DNA of 9,535 nt from Saprospiraceae bacterium (GCA_021739805.1 JAIPBB010000211.1:1-9535); one strand, 5' to 3'. Counted from the first letter of the stretch, positions 1 through 7,116 are shown. The notes: generated by a model not told the origin, from the letters alone. Program-made: numbers and translations.

Positions 1-14
1 AATGACTATTTAAT

Positions 15-548
15 TTATTCATCATAAGTTTCAATGTCATCAATAAAAGCATCGTCGCTATCAGGTATATATTCATCTACGAGCAAGTCGTTAAATTCCT
101 TCAAAAGATCTTCTTCTAAATTACCGTTTGTTTTTGGTGAACCGTTTGTAGGAAGTATGCCTTTATTTAAAATACATTTTGGGTAGCTAACTTTTTTTAC
201 TGGTTTTGAAATGTCAATTAATTCAATATAGAAAGTGATTAAATTAAGAAAATCGTATTCATAAATTAGCCTTTGGTGTAAGTCTTCAACAAAATCATCA
301 ATTGTGCATTCACTCATTACAGGTTTTGCATTGTCATCAATCGACATATCCAATAGTGTGATTTCATTTTCTTTATTCCATTCATTATCGCAAATGAAAA
401 ATGAAGCTAATTCGTTTCCTTTCAAATTTATTGTTTGACGGATAATATTATTGAAATCTAAAAAAGTTTGATTCGACTTGATTTCAATAACTCTTTGAAA
501 GCTTTCAAGTTCTTCATGTAGAATTTTAAATCTAAATATTTGTGTCAT
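15..548 (-). CDS. pRiA4b ORF-3-like domain protein, function unknown
   Basis: A 177-residue cytosolic protein with no signal peptide or membrane segment. Its N-terminal half resembles the plasmid pRiA4b ORF-3-like family (also called IS1096 passenger TnpR-like) as seen in Bacteroidota: a beta strand (IFRFKILHEEL), then FLDFNNII, then the typical block SFFICDNEWNKENEITLLDM at about residues 49-68. The C-terminal third is strongly acidic and ends in a run of Asp and Glu. No catalytic residues are recognisable and the biochemical role of the family is not established. It is preceded by its own likely promoter (599-631), so it can be transcribed separately from the CCA gene upstream. Despite the family name there is no plasmid or transposon sequence around it. 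The family call rests on the SFFICDxxW-type motif and overall layout recalled from Bacteroidota homologues. Confidence 0.75.
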   Translation of the reverse strand: MTQIFRFKILHEELESFQRVIEIKSNQTFLDFNNIIRQTINLKGNELASFFICDNEWNKENEITLLDMSIDDNAKPVMSECTIDDFVEDLHQRLIYEYDFLNLITFYIELIDISKPVKKVSYPKCILNKGILPTNGSPKTNGNLEEDLLKEFNDLLVDEYIPDSDDAFIDDIETYDE

Positions 549-598
549 AGTTCAATCTAGCAATATTGATTGTTTCGTGTCTTTGAAAATAATTATTT

Positions 599-631
599 CA
601 AAAATAATAATTTGAAATTAAAAATGCCAAT
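599..631 (-). promoter_or_regulatory. Bacteroidota-type promoter for the pRiA4b-like gene
   Basis: On the minus strand TATTTTTG (599-606) matches the Bacteroidota -7 consensus TAnnTTTG exactly. It is preceded after 21 nt by ATTG (628-631), close to the -33 TTTG element. Transcription would start near 592, giving a leader of roughly 45 nt before the ATG at 548. An AT-only inverted repeat (TTTGAAA...TTTCAAA, 582-602) overlaps the -7 box. It could be an operator or simply reflect base composition. Confidence 0.5.
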
Positions 632-639
632 TAAAAAAA

Positions 640-2049
640 TTATTTCTTTGATAATAATCCTAATTTTTCACCTTCAGCAATCATATAGTTGCGGGCATCT
701 TCATAATTGTTTTCTAAATTTCCATCAAGAATTGCCTCACGGATGGCATTTTTAATTATTCCAACTTCTTTGCATGGCTGAATATGAAAGAATTCCATAA
801 TTTCATTACCACTTATTGGAGGTTGCCAATTTCTAAGTTTATCTTTTTCTTCAATTTCAATAAGTTTTTGTTTGACTAGTTCAAAGTTGTTGACAAATTT
901 TTCAACTTTTTTTTGATTCTTTGATGTGATATCTGCTTTGCAAAGAGTCATTAAATCATCAACATCATCTCCGGCATCAAACAACAGTCTTCTTATTGCA
1001 GAATCTGTCACATGCGATTCAACCAAAGCAATCGGTCGTAAATGAAGTTGTACTAATTTCTGGACATATCTCATTTTTTCATTCAAGGGTAATTTGAGAT
1101 TTTTGAAAATCCTATATACCATTTTTGAACCTACAAATTCGTGAGTATGGAAAGTCCAGCCAATTCCCTTAATGTATTTTTTTGTTATAGGTTTGCCAAT
1201 ATCATGAAGTATGGCAGCCCATCTTAACCAAAGATTATTACTTTTATCTGCAACTTTATCAAGAACTTTCAAAGTGTGTTGAAAGTTATCTTTATGACCA
1301 ATATTCTCGACAAAATCTACTCCTTTTAGTTTTAGAAATTCAGGAAAAATCAAAGCTAAAATCCCAGATTCATCTAATAATTTAAAACCATAAGAAGGTT
1401 TTTTTGAAAGGATGATTTTATTTAGTTCATCCGCTATTCTTTCACCTGAAACTATTTTTAATCTATCAACATTGTTTTTAATGGCTTCAAAACATTCTTC
1501 GTCAATAGTAAAGTTTAACTGAGTAGCAAAACGAATTGCACGCATTATCCTTAAAGGGTCATCAGAAAAAGTTATATTAGGGTCAAGAGGTGTTTTAATT
1601 AACTTTGCTTCTAAATGTTCAATGCCATTGAAGGGGTCAACTAATTCCCCAAATCTATCTTTGTGTAAACTTAAGGCCAAAGCATTAATTGTAAAATCTC
1701 TTCTATTCTGGTCGTCTTCAAGGGTTCCATCTTCAACAAAAGGTTTTCTTGAATCATTACTGTAAGATTCTCGTCTGGCTCCAACAAATTCGAGTTCTAT
1801 ATCTTTATACCTAAGCATTGCAGTTCCAAAGTTCTTAAACACTTTAACTTTTGTGTTGTTTTCAATTTTAGCAGCAACTTTTTGAGCAAGCTTAATTCCG
1901 CTTCCAACTACAACAATATCAATGTCTTTTGAATTTCGTTTCAGGAAAATATCACGAACAAAACCACCAATAACATAAACATCAACTGACATTTGCTCTG
2001 CAACTTCAGAAATAATTTTAAAGATTTTATGCTCTAAGTGGATTTTCAA
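640..2049 (-). CDS. cca: CCA-adding-type tRNA nucleotidyltransferase with HD domain
   Basis: A 469-residue class II nucleotidyltransferase, expected to add or repair the 3' CCA of tRNAs from CTP and ATP in the cytoplasm. Visible motifs are GGFVRD (28-33), the catalytic metal-binding DxD as D42-I-D44, the conserved RRDFTINA (116-123), the DPLRIMRAIRFA block (164-175) and the GERI-x-x-E helix region (about 202-208). A C-terminal HD phosphohydrolase domain follows, with H258, H282-D283 and the nearby H301 and H303. The length is normal for the Bacteroidota form. No ATG fits the N-terminus: the best start is TTG at 2047-2049, because an in-frame stop (TAG) lies eight codons upstream and the next Met (residue 20) would crowd the nucleotide-binding fold. 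A pure poly(A) polymerase cannot be excluded, but a single CCA enzyme is the usual situation in this phylum. Confidence 0.9.
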   Translation of the reverse strand: MKIHLEHKIFKIISEVAEQMSVDVYVIGGFVRDIFLKRNSKDIDIVVVGSGIKLAQKVAAKIENNTKVKVFKNFGTAMLRYKDIELEFVGARRESYSNDSRKPFVEDGTLEDDQNRRDFTINALALSLHKDRFGELVDPFNGIEHLEAKLIKTPLDPNITFSDDPLRIMRAIRFATQLNFTIDEECFEAIKNNVDRLKIVSGERIADELNKIILSKKPSYGFKLLDESGILALIFPEFLKLKGVDFVENIGHKDNFQHTLKVLDKVADKSNNLWLRWAAILHDIGKPITKKYIKGIGWTFHTHEFVGSKMVYRIFKNLKLPLNEKMRYVQKLVQLHLRPIALVESHVTDSAIRRLLFDAGDDVDDLMTLCKADITSKNQKKVEKFVNNFELVKQKLIEIEEKDKLRNWQPPISGNEIMEFFHIQPCKEVGIIKNAIREAILDGNLENNYEDARNYMIAEGEKLGLLSKK

Positions 2050-2081
2050 ATTTATGTGTTGTTTATTCTGCTATTACCCAT

Positions 2082-2100
2082 TGGCTGTTAGCTGTTAGCA
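2082..2100. repeat. short heptamer tandem repeat (TNGCTGT)
   Basis: About 2.7 copies of a 7-bp unit, tggctgt / tagctgt / tagca, in the 97-bp gap between the tsaC-type gene and the CCA gene. It lies 33-51 bp upstream of the TTG start of the CCA gene. No hairpin or promoter box is evident inside it. From memory, similar gctgtta strings occur between genes in Bacteroidales, but their role is unknown. Confidence 0.5.
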
Positions 2101-2146
2101 ATTTTATTTATTTATTCTCGAATTCTACCATTTACGCAATATTCAA

Positions 2147-2710
2147 TCATTTCCTTATAACAGTGAATTCTTCATCTTTTACAAATTTAATAATTGTCGA
2201 AGCTTTAACTTCATTTATTGTATCATGATATAAATTAACAATATAATCTGCATTATCAATTATTTCCTGTGGTATTTTACGGTAAGAAAGAGGTGGAGAA
2301 TCTCCCGAGATGTTTGCTGATGTTGAAACAATAGGCTTTCCAAAGTCCTTAATAAGTTTTTTGCTGAATTCATCTTTAGTAATCCTGATTGCTACCGAGC
2401 CGTCAGGTCCTAAAATGTTTTTTGCAATATTTATTCCATCAGGATAAATTATGGTTAAAGGTTTATCGACCTTATCGATAAGATCCCAGGCTATTTCTGG
2501 AATCGACTTTACAAAATCTTTTAATTTGCTTTTATCATCAATCAAAACAATTAGATTCTTTGTTTTAGACCGTTTTTTTATTTTGTATATCTTATCAACT
2601 GCTTTGGGATTTGTAGCATCACAACCAATTCCCCAAATGGTGTCAGTTGGATAAATTATTGTTCCTCCGCTTTTTAAAGCTTCAATTGATTTTTGAATTT
2701 CTTCTTCCAT
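2147..2710 (-). CDS. tsaC: L-threonylcarbamoyladenylate synthase, TsaC/YrdC type
   Basis: A 187-residue YrdC-domain protein. The family makes threonylcarbamoyl-AMP from threonine, bicarbonate and ATP, the first step of t6A37 modification in ANN-decoding tRNAs. Motifs are YPTDTIWGIGCDA (20-32), the Lys/Arg-rich KKRSKTKNLIVLI (45-57), KPLTIIYP (83-90), SVAIRI (105-110) and the conserved STSANISG (129-136). The length matches the single-domain TsaC/YrdC form, so the extra C-terminal Sua5 domain is absent. The start ATG (2708-2710) lies only 2 bp after the stop of the glycosyltransferase gene, so the two are probably co-transcribed and perhaps translationally coupled. The TsaB, TsaD and TsaE partners are not in the window. 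Confidence 0.93.
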   Translation of the reverse strand: MEEEIQKSIEALKSGGTIIYPTDTIWGIGCDATNPKAVDKIYKIKKRSKTKNLIVLIDDKSKLKDFVKSIPEIAWDLIDKVDKPLTIIYPDGINIAKNILGPDGSVAIRITKDEFSKKLIKDFGKPIVSTSANISGDSPPLSYRKIPQEIIDNADYIVNLYHDTINEVKASTIIKFVKDEEFTVIRK

Positions 2711-2712
2711 TA

Positions 2713-3696
2713 CTATTCAATTCTTTCTAAAAGTTGTTCTACATTTATTGATTTAGCACATTTAAAATGACCTTCAGGACAAATTTTTAATCCATGAATT
2801 CCGCATGGTCGGCAACTTAATTTTTCTTTTAATTCAATAATTTTTGAGTTTTCAGATAAAGGTCCAAATCCAAATTCAGGAATTGTTGAACAGAAAATTG
2901 AACTCACAGGAGCATTCATAGCAGAAGCAATATGTTGTGGCGCTGAGTCGTTTACGAAGTTCATTTTAGCATCACGCATTAGTGCCGCTGATTCCAAAAA
3001 ACTTAATTGACCTGCCAGATTTAATGATTTATTATGTTGGGAGCTTTTGATAATTCTATCACAATTCTGATAATCAGTTTTTGAACCAAGAAAATAAATC
3101 GTAAGTTCTTTATCAACTTCATTTAAAAATTCAATCCATTTTTCTTCAGGATACTGCTTTGTAAGCCATAAAGAAGTTGGAGCTATGCAAATATATTGTG
3201 AAGTTTTATATTGAGATACTTTTGCGTAATGATTTTGAGTAGGGTAGAGTTTGACAGGAAACTTGCTGTCATCAGTTAAGTGAGTAATTAATGACAGATT
3301 TCTTTCAACTTCATGAATGTTTTCTAATGAATGCCTTATTCTTTTTGAAAACAATAATGAAAAAGGATTTTTCTTAAACCCGATTGTGTGTTTTGCTTTT
3401 GAAAATACTGTGAGAAAACCGGTGCTTGCAAACCTTTGAAGATTAATTATATAATCATATTTTTCTTCTCTTAAATAATTTAAAGTGTCGAGTAAATGAA
3501 GATGTTTTTTATGAGATTTATCCCATATTATTAGATTGTTAATTATTGGATGGTCAGTAAATAAACTTTCAATACCATTTTTCAAAAGAAAATCAATTTG
3601 ACTATCAGGAAAATGATGATTTATTTTCCCTATAAGAGGAGTTGCAAGAATTACATCCCCAATTGAAGCAGTTTGTATTATGAGAAATTTTGTCAT
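2713..3696 (-). CDS. glycosyltransferase family 9 (heptosyltransferase-like)
   Basis: A 327-residue GT9 protein related to WaaF/WaaC heptosyltransferases, which transfer sugars from ADP-activated donors to the LPS inner core on the cytoplasmic face of the inner membrane. The N-terminal Rossmann half begins FLIIQTASIGDVILATPLI (4-22), the acceptor-side GDxILATP motif. The C-terminal donor-binding half carries IAPTSLWLTKQYPEEKW (171-187), a GS/GT-type strand and NDSAPQHIASAM (249-260), the equivalent of the family NDSGPMHLA motif. Near the end is a Cys cluster, C295-x2-C298-x7-C306-x6-C313 with H301 and H310 interspersed, which I recall from Bacteroidota homologues but not from enterobacterial WaaF. 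The exact sugar cannot be read from the sequence. Upstream is the octamer repeat region; downstream the tsaC-type gene starts after 2 bp. Confidence 0.9.
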   Translation of the reverse strand: MTKFLIIQTASIGDVILATPLIGKINHHFPDSQIDFLLKNGIESLFTDHPIINNLIIWDKSHKKHLHLLDTLNYLREEKYDYIINLQRFASTGFLTVFSKAKHTIGFKKNPFSLLFSKRIRHSLENIHEVERNLSLITHLTDDSKFPVKLYPTQNHYAKVSQYKTSQYICIAPTSLWLTKQYPEEKWIEFLNEVDKELTIYFLGSKTDYQNCDRIIKSSQHNKSLNLAGQLSFLESAALMRDAKMNFVNDSAPQHIASAMNAPVSSIFCSTIPEFGFGPLSENSKIIELKEKLSCRPCGIHGLKICPEGHFKCAKSINVEQLLERIE

Positions 3697-3738
3697 CTTT
3701 TAGTAATATTTATATTATTCTCAGCTCCGTAATAATCT

Positions 3739-3891
3739 ATTGTTCAATTGTTCTATTGTTATATTGACAAAGTATTACATCATTTCCTCATTACATCATT
3801 ATATCATTACATCATTATATCATTACATTATTATATCATTATCGCATTATCGAATTATTGCATTATCGCATAATTATCGCATTACATCATC
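3739..3891. repeat. degenerate octamer tandem array (ATTNNNNN)n
   Basis: The gap between dapD and the GT9 gene is almost filled by 8-bp units. Four units (attgttca, attgttct, attgttat, attgacaa; 3739-3770) are followed by a 3-bp break (agt). Twelve units run through 3774-3869, mostly attacatc and attatatc alternating, then attatcgc types. After another 3-bp break (ata) come two more units, ending at 3888. All 18 units begin ATT while the last five bases drift in blocks. The array lies 8 bp beyond the dapD stop and about 40 bp upstream of the GT9 start. It contains an open frame on the plus strand only because a period of 8 gives a stop-free 24-base cycle. It has no spacer structure and is not a CRISPR array. 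Confidence 0.85.
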
Positions 3892-3898
3892 AAAAAAA

Positions 3899-4726
3899 CT
3901 AAACAGCAACCTCAAATTCCCTCAAAACATTGTTTAAGGATGTTTTCAAATCGGTTGATGCTTTTCTTTTACCAATGATTAAAGCACAAGGAACATCATA
4001 ATCACCAGCCGGGAATTTTTTTGTATAAGAACCGGGAATTACAACTGACCTGCTAGGCACAATCCCTTTGTATTCAATAGGATTTGGACTTGTTACATCA
4101 ATAATTTTAGTTGATTTAGTTATAACGACATTTGCACCTAAAACAGCTTCCTTCTCAATCTTCACACCTTCAACTATAATACACCTTGAACCTATAAAAC
4201 AATCATCTTCAATAATCACCGGTGATGCCTGAACAGGTTCTAAAACTCCACCAATTCCGACACCGCCAGAAAGGTGAACATTCTTTCCAATTTGAGCACA
4301 TGAACCAACAGTTGCCCAGGTGTCAACCAATGTTCCACTGTCAACATAAGCACCGATATTTATATAAGAAGGCATCATAACAACACCTTTGGCAATAAAT
4401 GAACCATACCTTGCAATAGCATGCGGTACAACTCTGACTCCAAGTTCTTTGTAATTCTTTTTTAATGGGATTTTATCATGAAATTCAAATGGTCCAACCT
4501 CAATGATTTCCATTTTCTTTAAAGGGTAATATAATATCACAGCTTTTTTAATCCATTCGTTAACTTTCCAGCTTGAATTGAAGTTATTGTCAGGTTCTGC
4601 AACTCTAAGCTTGCCTTTATCTAATAGTTCAATTACTTCAAAAATGGCATTTTGAACCTTTTCATCAGAAAGTTTTTCGTTGTTTTCCCAGGCTTCTTCG
4701 ACTATAGATTTAAGTTCAGCATTCAT
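3899..4726 (-). CDS. dapD: tetrahydrodipicolinate N-succinyltransferase DapD
   Basis: A 275-residue protein, matching the usual DapD length of about 274. It transfers succinyl from succinyl-CoA to 2,3,4,5-tetrahydrodipicolinate in the succinylase branch of diaminopimelate and lysine synthesis, supplying meso-DAP for peptidoglycan. The N-terminal helical domain (about 1-100) is followed by a left-handed beta-helix built from hexapeptide repeats (about 105-235), including MMPSYINIGAYVDSGTLVDT (117-136), VGSCAQIGKNVHLSGGVGIG (139-158) and DDCFIGSRCIIVEGV (174-188). The C-terminal strand region ends with the CoA-side ALIIGKRKASTDLKTSLNN block. Start ATG at 4724-4726, preceded by a good promoter (4747-4777). 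No other lysine-pathway gene is adjacent; it seems to be a stand-alone unit. Confidence 0.97.
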   Translation of the reverse strand: MNAELKSIVEEAWENNEKLSDEKVQNAIFEVIELLDKGKLRVAEPDNNFNSSWKVNEWIKKAVILYYPLKKMEIIEVGPFEFHDKIPLKKNYKELGVRVVPHAIARYGSFIAKGVVMMPSYINIGAYVDSGTLVDTWATVGSCAQIGKNVHLSGGVGIGGVLEPVQASPVIIEDDCFIGSRCIIVEGVKIEKEAVLGANVVITKSTKIIDVTSPNPIEYKGIVPSRSVVIPGSYTKKFPAGDYDVPCALIIGKRKASTDLKTSLNNVLREFEVAV

Positions 4727-4746
4727 AAGTCATTATATTAATTCGC

Positions 4747-4777
4747 CAAAAGTATAAAAGACGAGTTTCAATTAAAA
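4747..4777 (-). promoter_or_regulatory. Bacteroidota-type promoter for dapD
   Basis: The minus-strand -7 box TACTTTTG (4747-4754) matches TAnnTTTG exactly. After a 19-nt spacer comes TTTT (4774-4777), three of four matches to the -33 TTTG element. Transcription would start near 4740, leaving a leader of about 14 nt. The -33 box abuts the stop codon of the Nudix gene (4779-4781), so dapD can be expressed independently of it. Confidence 0.6.
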
Positions 4778-4778
4778 A

Positions 4779-5210
4779 TTATAATAGTTCTTTTTTCGCA
4801 GCTTCAATAATTTCGTTGTGGTCGAAGGCTAAATCAGGAATGTCATTAATGTCAAACCATTTAGCAAGCCTGGCATCATCACCTGCTTTAATATTTGAAT
4901 TTTCTGCTGTTGTAAATCCGTAAAATACAACTGATACTGTCCTTCCTCGTGGGTCTCGACCTAGTTTGCTAAATGAATGAAATTGGAATAAATCGATATT
5001 TTCTAAACTGGTTTCCTCTTTTAACTCTCTGGCAACAGATTGTTCCAGAGTCTCTTCCATATCTACAAAACCACCGGGCAAAGCCCATTTGCCTTCAAAA
5101 GGAGGTCGGTCACGTTGAATTAATAAAAGCTTAATATTACTTTCATCTTTTAGAAATATCATAGCATCAACAGTTAACATCAATCTTGGATAATCGTAGG
5201 TATAAGGCAT
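4779..5210 (-). CDS. Nudix hydrolase
   Basis: A 143-residue single-domain Nudix protein, expected to be cytosolic and to hydrolyse a nucleoside diphosphate linked to another moiety. The Nudix box spans residues 47-69: G47-x5-E53-x7-R61-E62-L-x-E65-E66-x-S68-L69. All metal-binding glutamates are present, but the usual Gly near the end of the box is Ser (S68). The N-terminus (YDYPRLMLTVDAMIF) and the segment LGRDPRGRTVSVVFYGF (88-104) resemble the ADP-ribose pyrophosphatase/NrtR-like group. No C-terminal winged-helix regulator is attached, so it looks like an enzyme rather than an NrtR repressor. The substrate cannot be assigned from sequence. It sits between rny and dapD with gaps of 73 and 52 bp. 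Confidence 0.93.
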   Translation of the reverse strand: MPYTYDYPRLMLTVDAMIFLKDESNIKLLLIQRDRPPFEGKWALPGGFVDMEETLEQSVARELKEETSLENIDLFQFHSFSKLGRDPRGRTVSVVFYGFTTAENSNIKAGDDARLAKWFDINDIPDLAFDHNEIIEAAKKELL

Positions 5211-5235
5211 GATTTCTAAATTATATCAAAATTTT

Positions 5236-5268
5236 AATATATAGGTTAGATAATCTTAAAATTACAAA
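5236..5268 (-). promoter_or_regulatory. possible weak promoter for the Nudix gene
   Basis: On the minus strand a -33 TTTG (5265-5268) is followed after 21 nt by TATATATT (5236-5243), which keeps only part of TAnnTTTG. The position is sensible, 26 nt before the ATG at 5208-5210, but the match is weak. Read-through from rny is an alternative, since no terminator hairpin is visible after rny. Confidence 0.3.
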
Positions 5269-5283
5269 AGACAATAAACAAAT

Positions 5284-6828
5284 TTACTTTGCATAAGAAA
5301 TAGCCCGGGTTTCCCTAATTACAGTTATTTTTATTTGTCCGGGATAAGTCATTTCTTCCTGAATTTTTCTGGATAAGTCATAGGAAATTTGATTTGCCTC
5401 TTCATCCGAAATTTTTTCCGCTCCAACTATAACTCTTAATTCTCTACCTGCCTGAATGGCGTATGTTTTTATAACTCCACTGTACGACATGGCAAGATTT
5501 TCAAGTTCTTTAAGTCTGTTAATGTAAGCTTCAACAACTTCTCTTCTGGCTCCCGGTCTTGCACCGGAAATAGCATCACATATTTGTACAATTGGTGCAA
5601 TCAAAGTTTCCATTTCAATTTCGTCGTGGTGAGCACCCATTGCATTGCAAATGTCAGCACTTTCTTTATATTTTTCGGCAAGCTTCATTCCATGAAGTGC
5701 ATGAGGTAATTCCGGCTCATTATCAGGTACTTTTCCAATATCATGAAGTAAACCTGCTCTTTTAGCTTTTTTGGGATTTAAACCCAGCTCAGATGCCATA
5801 GTAGCACAAAGGTTTGCAACTTCTCTTGAGTGTTGAAGCAAGTTTTGACCATAAGAAGAACGATACTTCATTTTTCCAATCAGGCGAATTAATTCATGAT
5901 GCATCCCATGAATACCTAAGTCAATAGTTGTTCTTTTACCTATTTCAATGATTTCCTGTTCGATTTGCTTTTTGGTTTTTGCAACAACTTCTTCAATTCT
6001 GGCAGGGTGGATTCTTCCGTCAGTAACAAGTTTGTGAAGTGAAAGCCTGGCGATTTCTCTTCTTACAGGGTCAAAGCCAGATAGAATGATAGCTTCAGGT
6101 GTGTCGTCAACAATGATTTCAATACCTGTTGCAGCTTCTAAAGCCCTGATATTACGACCTTCTCTCCCAATAATTCTACCTTTAATTTCATCGCTTTCAA
6201 TATTAAATACCGAAACAGTATTTTCAATAGCATTTTCAGTAGCAGTTCTCTGAATTGCTTCAATTACAACTTTTCTTGCTTCCTGATTTGCTGTAATTTT
6301 AGCTTCTTCAACAGTTTCTTTAATATAAGCCAAGGCTTCAGTTTTAGCTTCGCCTTTAAGGGCTTCAGTTAGTTCGGCTTTAGCTTCTGCTGCTGATAAT
6401 TGCGAGATAGTTTCTAGTTGTTCAACTTGCTGCTTGTGAAGTTTATCTAAGTCTTCTTGTTTTTTACTTAATATATTAAGTTGGGTGCTTAAGTTTTCTC
6501 TAATTGCAGTTAACTCTTTTTGGCCACGTTGATACTCTTCAAACCTTTGAGATAAAGATGATTCCTTCTGCTTTATCCTATTTTCAGCAATCTGAATATT
6601 ATGATTTTTTTCATTTATTAATTTTTCATGTTCAGATTTTAACTGGAGAAATTTTTCTTTTGCCTGAAGAATTTTATCTTTTTTAAGAATTTCTGATTGA
6701 GTAATAGCCTCTTTGAGAATATGTTCGCTTTTATTTTCAATAGCCTTTTTAAGTAATGTGCTAGTTACTAGGAAACCAACTACAAGCCCTGCAGCTCCTA
6801 CAATAATTAATAATAGTGTGTTATCCAT
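5284..6828 (-). CDS. rny: ribonuclease Y
   Basis: A 514-residue membrane-anchored endoribonuclease that starts mRNA decay. In order it has an N-terminal transmembrane helix (about 4-25), a long Glu/Lys/Gln-rich coiled coil (about 30-190), a KH RNA-binding domain (about 205-270) with the GXXG loop in [10 protein letters not shown] (219-228), and an HD domain with H333, the catalytic pair H362-D363 in GLLHDIGKV and a further GAHHDEIE motif (398-405). It ends with the family's conserved [18 protein letters not shown] tail. The length is normal for the family (about 510-520). It lies 45 bp beyond the U-tract of the structured RNA downstream of zapA. I recall the same zapA-ncRNA-rny order in other Bacteroidota. 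Confidence 0.98.
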   Translation of the reverse strand: MDNTLLLIIVGAAGLVVGFLVTSTLLKKAIENKSEHILKEAITQSEILKKDKILQAKEKFLQLKSEHEKLINEKNHNIQIAENRIKQKESSLSQRFEEYQRGQKELTAIRENLSTQLNILSKKQEDLDKLHKQQVEQLETISQLSAAEAKAELTEALKGEAKTEALAYIKETVEEAKITANQEARKVVIEAIQRTATENAIENTVSVFNIESDEIKGRIIGREGRNIRALEAATGIEIIVDDTPEAIILSGFDPVRREIARLSLHKLVTDGRIHPARIEEVVAKTKKQIEQEIIEIGKRTTIDLGIHGMHHELIRLIGKMKYRSSYGQNLLQHSREVANLCATMASELGLNPKKAKRAGLLHDIGKVPDNEPELPHALHGMKLAEKYKESADICNAMGAHHDEIEMETLIAPIVQICDAISGARPGARREVVEAYINRLKELENLAMSYSGVIKTYAIQAGRELRVIVGAEKISDEEANQISYDLSRKIQEEMTYPGQIKITVIRETRAISYAK

Positions 6829-6873
6829 ATTTGTTTATTTTAGGCTAAATCAAAGATGATAAATGCAAGAAAT

Positions 6874-6893
6874 AAAAAAACCCACATTAATTC
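6874..6893 (-). terminator. ssrS: U-tract terminator at the 6S RNA 3' end
   Basis: The 3' arm of the closing stem (6893-6880) ends in GGG and is followed by seven T on the minus strand (6880-6874). The stem's 5' partner lies nearly 190 nt upstream, so this is an end-closing stem rather than a compact hairpin. It plausibly ends the RNA, and may be leaky enough to allow read-through into rny. Confidence 0.5.
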
Positions 6894-7073
6894 CAGAGTT
6901 TAAAAATAAACCCCATTTTTAAAATTTATAGAGCTGCCAAACTCATCAAACGTCCACTGACTACTATTGTAATTCACGGCGAACCGTGCTGAGGCCTGTT
7001 TTTAAAGCTTATGAGCTTATCTCTAATTTTCTTACTGTTGAGTTTACTAACTAGGTGTTGAATTAATGCGGGT
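6874..7073 (-). ncRNA. ssrS: 6S RNA (RNA polymerase-binding regulatory RNA)
   Basis: The 288-bp gap between zapA and rny has no plausible gene but folds as one long transcript. The 5' end ACCCGCAUUAAUUC (7073-7060) pairs with GAAUUAAUGUGGGU (6893-6880) over 14 bp with one G-U, giving the terminal closing stem expected of 6S RNA. A run of seven U follows directly (6880-6874), as in an intrinsic terminator. Inside are a 7-bp stem AAACUCA/UGAGUUU (7045-7039 with 6945-6939), a terminal-side hairpin CACGG-UUCG-CCGUG (6975-6988) and, on the 3' side of the large bubble, a 9-bp hairpin (6899-6923). The length of about 200 nt suits 6S RNA (about 180-200). zapA is also the upstream neighbour of ssrS in gammaproteobacteria. 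The rod-with-central-bubble shape and synteny support the call; no covariance model was run. Confidence 0.75.
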
Positions 7074-7074
7074 A

Positions 7075-7104
7075 TGCTTTTATCGTATGTTACGAATTTT
7101 CAAA
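7075..7104 (-). promoter_or_regulatory. candidate promoter of the 6S RNA
   Basis: Just past the zapA stop, the minus strand has a perfect TTTG (7101-7104) and, after 18 nt, TAAAAGCA (7075-7082). Only the leading TA of the -7 consensus TAnnTTTG is kept. The placement predicts a start close to 7073-7070, where the closing stem begins, which is the main support. The 6S RNA could instead be processed from a zapA transcript. Confidence 0.35.
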
Positions 7105-7116
7105 GAACGTTATCTA

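Noticed and set aside
15..548. Mobile-element cargo, suggested by the IS1096 passenger / pRiA4b family name
   Set aside because: There are no inverted repeats, transposase, target duplication or composition break around it. The family is common on Bacteroidota chromosomes.
582..602. Terminator hairpin after the CCA gene
   Set aside because: The 7-bp stem is almost all A-T, has no following T-run on the minus strand and overlaps the predicted -7 box, so a terminator is not supported.
570..755. Plus-strand open frame opposite the 3' end of the CCA gene
   Set aside because: It lies mainly antisense to a well-supported gene, has no domain and no promoter, and its composition simply reflects the complementary strand.
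2451..2654. Plus-strand open frame within the tsaC-type gene
   Set aside because: It is wholly antisense to a gene with clear YrdC motifs, with no separate evidence.
3774..3888. CRISPR array
   Set aside because: The units are 8 bp with no unique spacers, and there are no cas genes. It is a simple tandem array.
3740..3937. Plus-strand open frame rich in His, Tyr, Ile and Ser
   Set aside because: It is made by the octamer array and overlaps the dapD 3' end. The peptide repeats every 8 residues because 24 bases is three octamers. It has no independent coding support.
6504..6686. Plus-strand open frame within rny
   Set aside because: It is antisense to the RNase Y coiled coil, whose biased composition keeps the opposite strand open.
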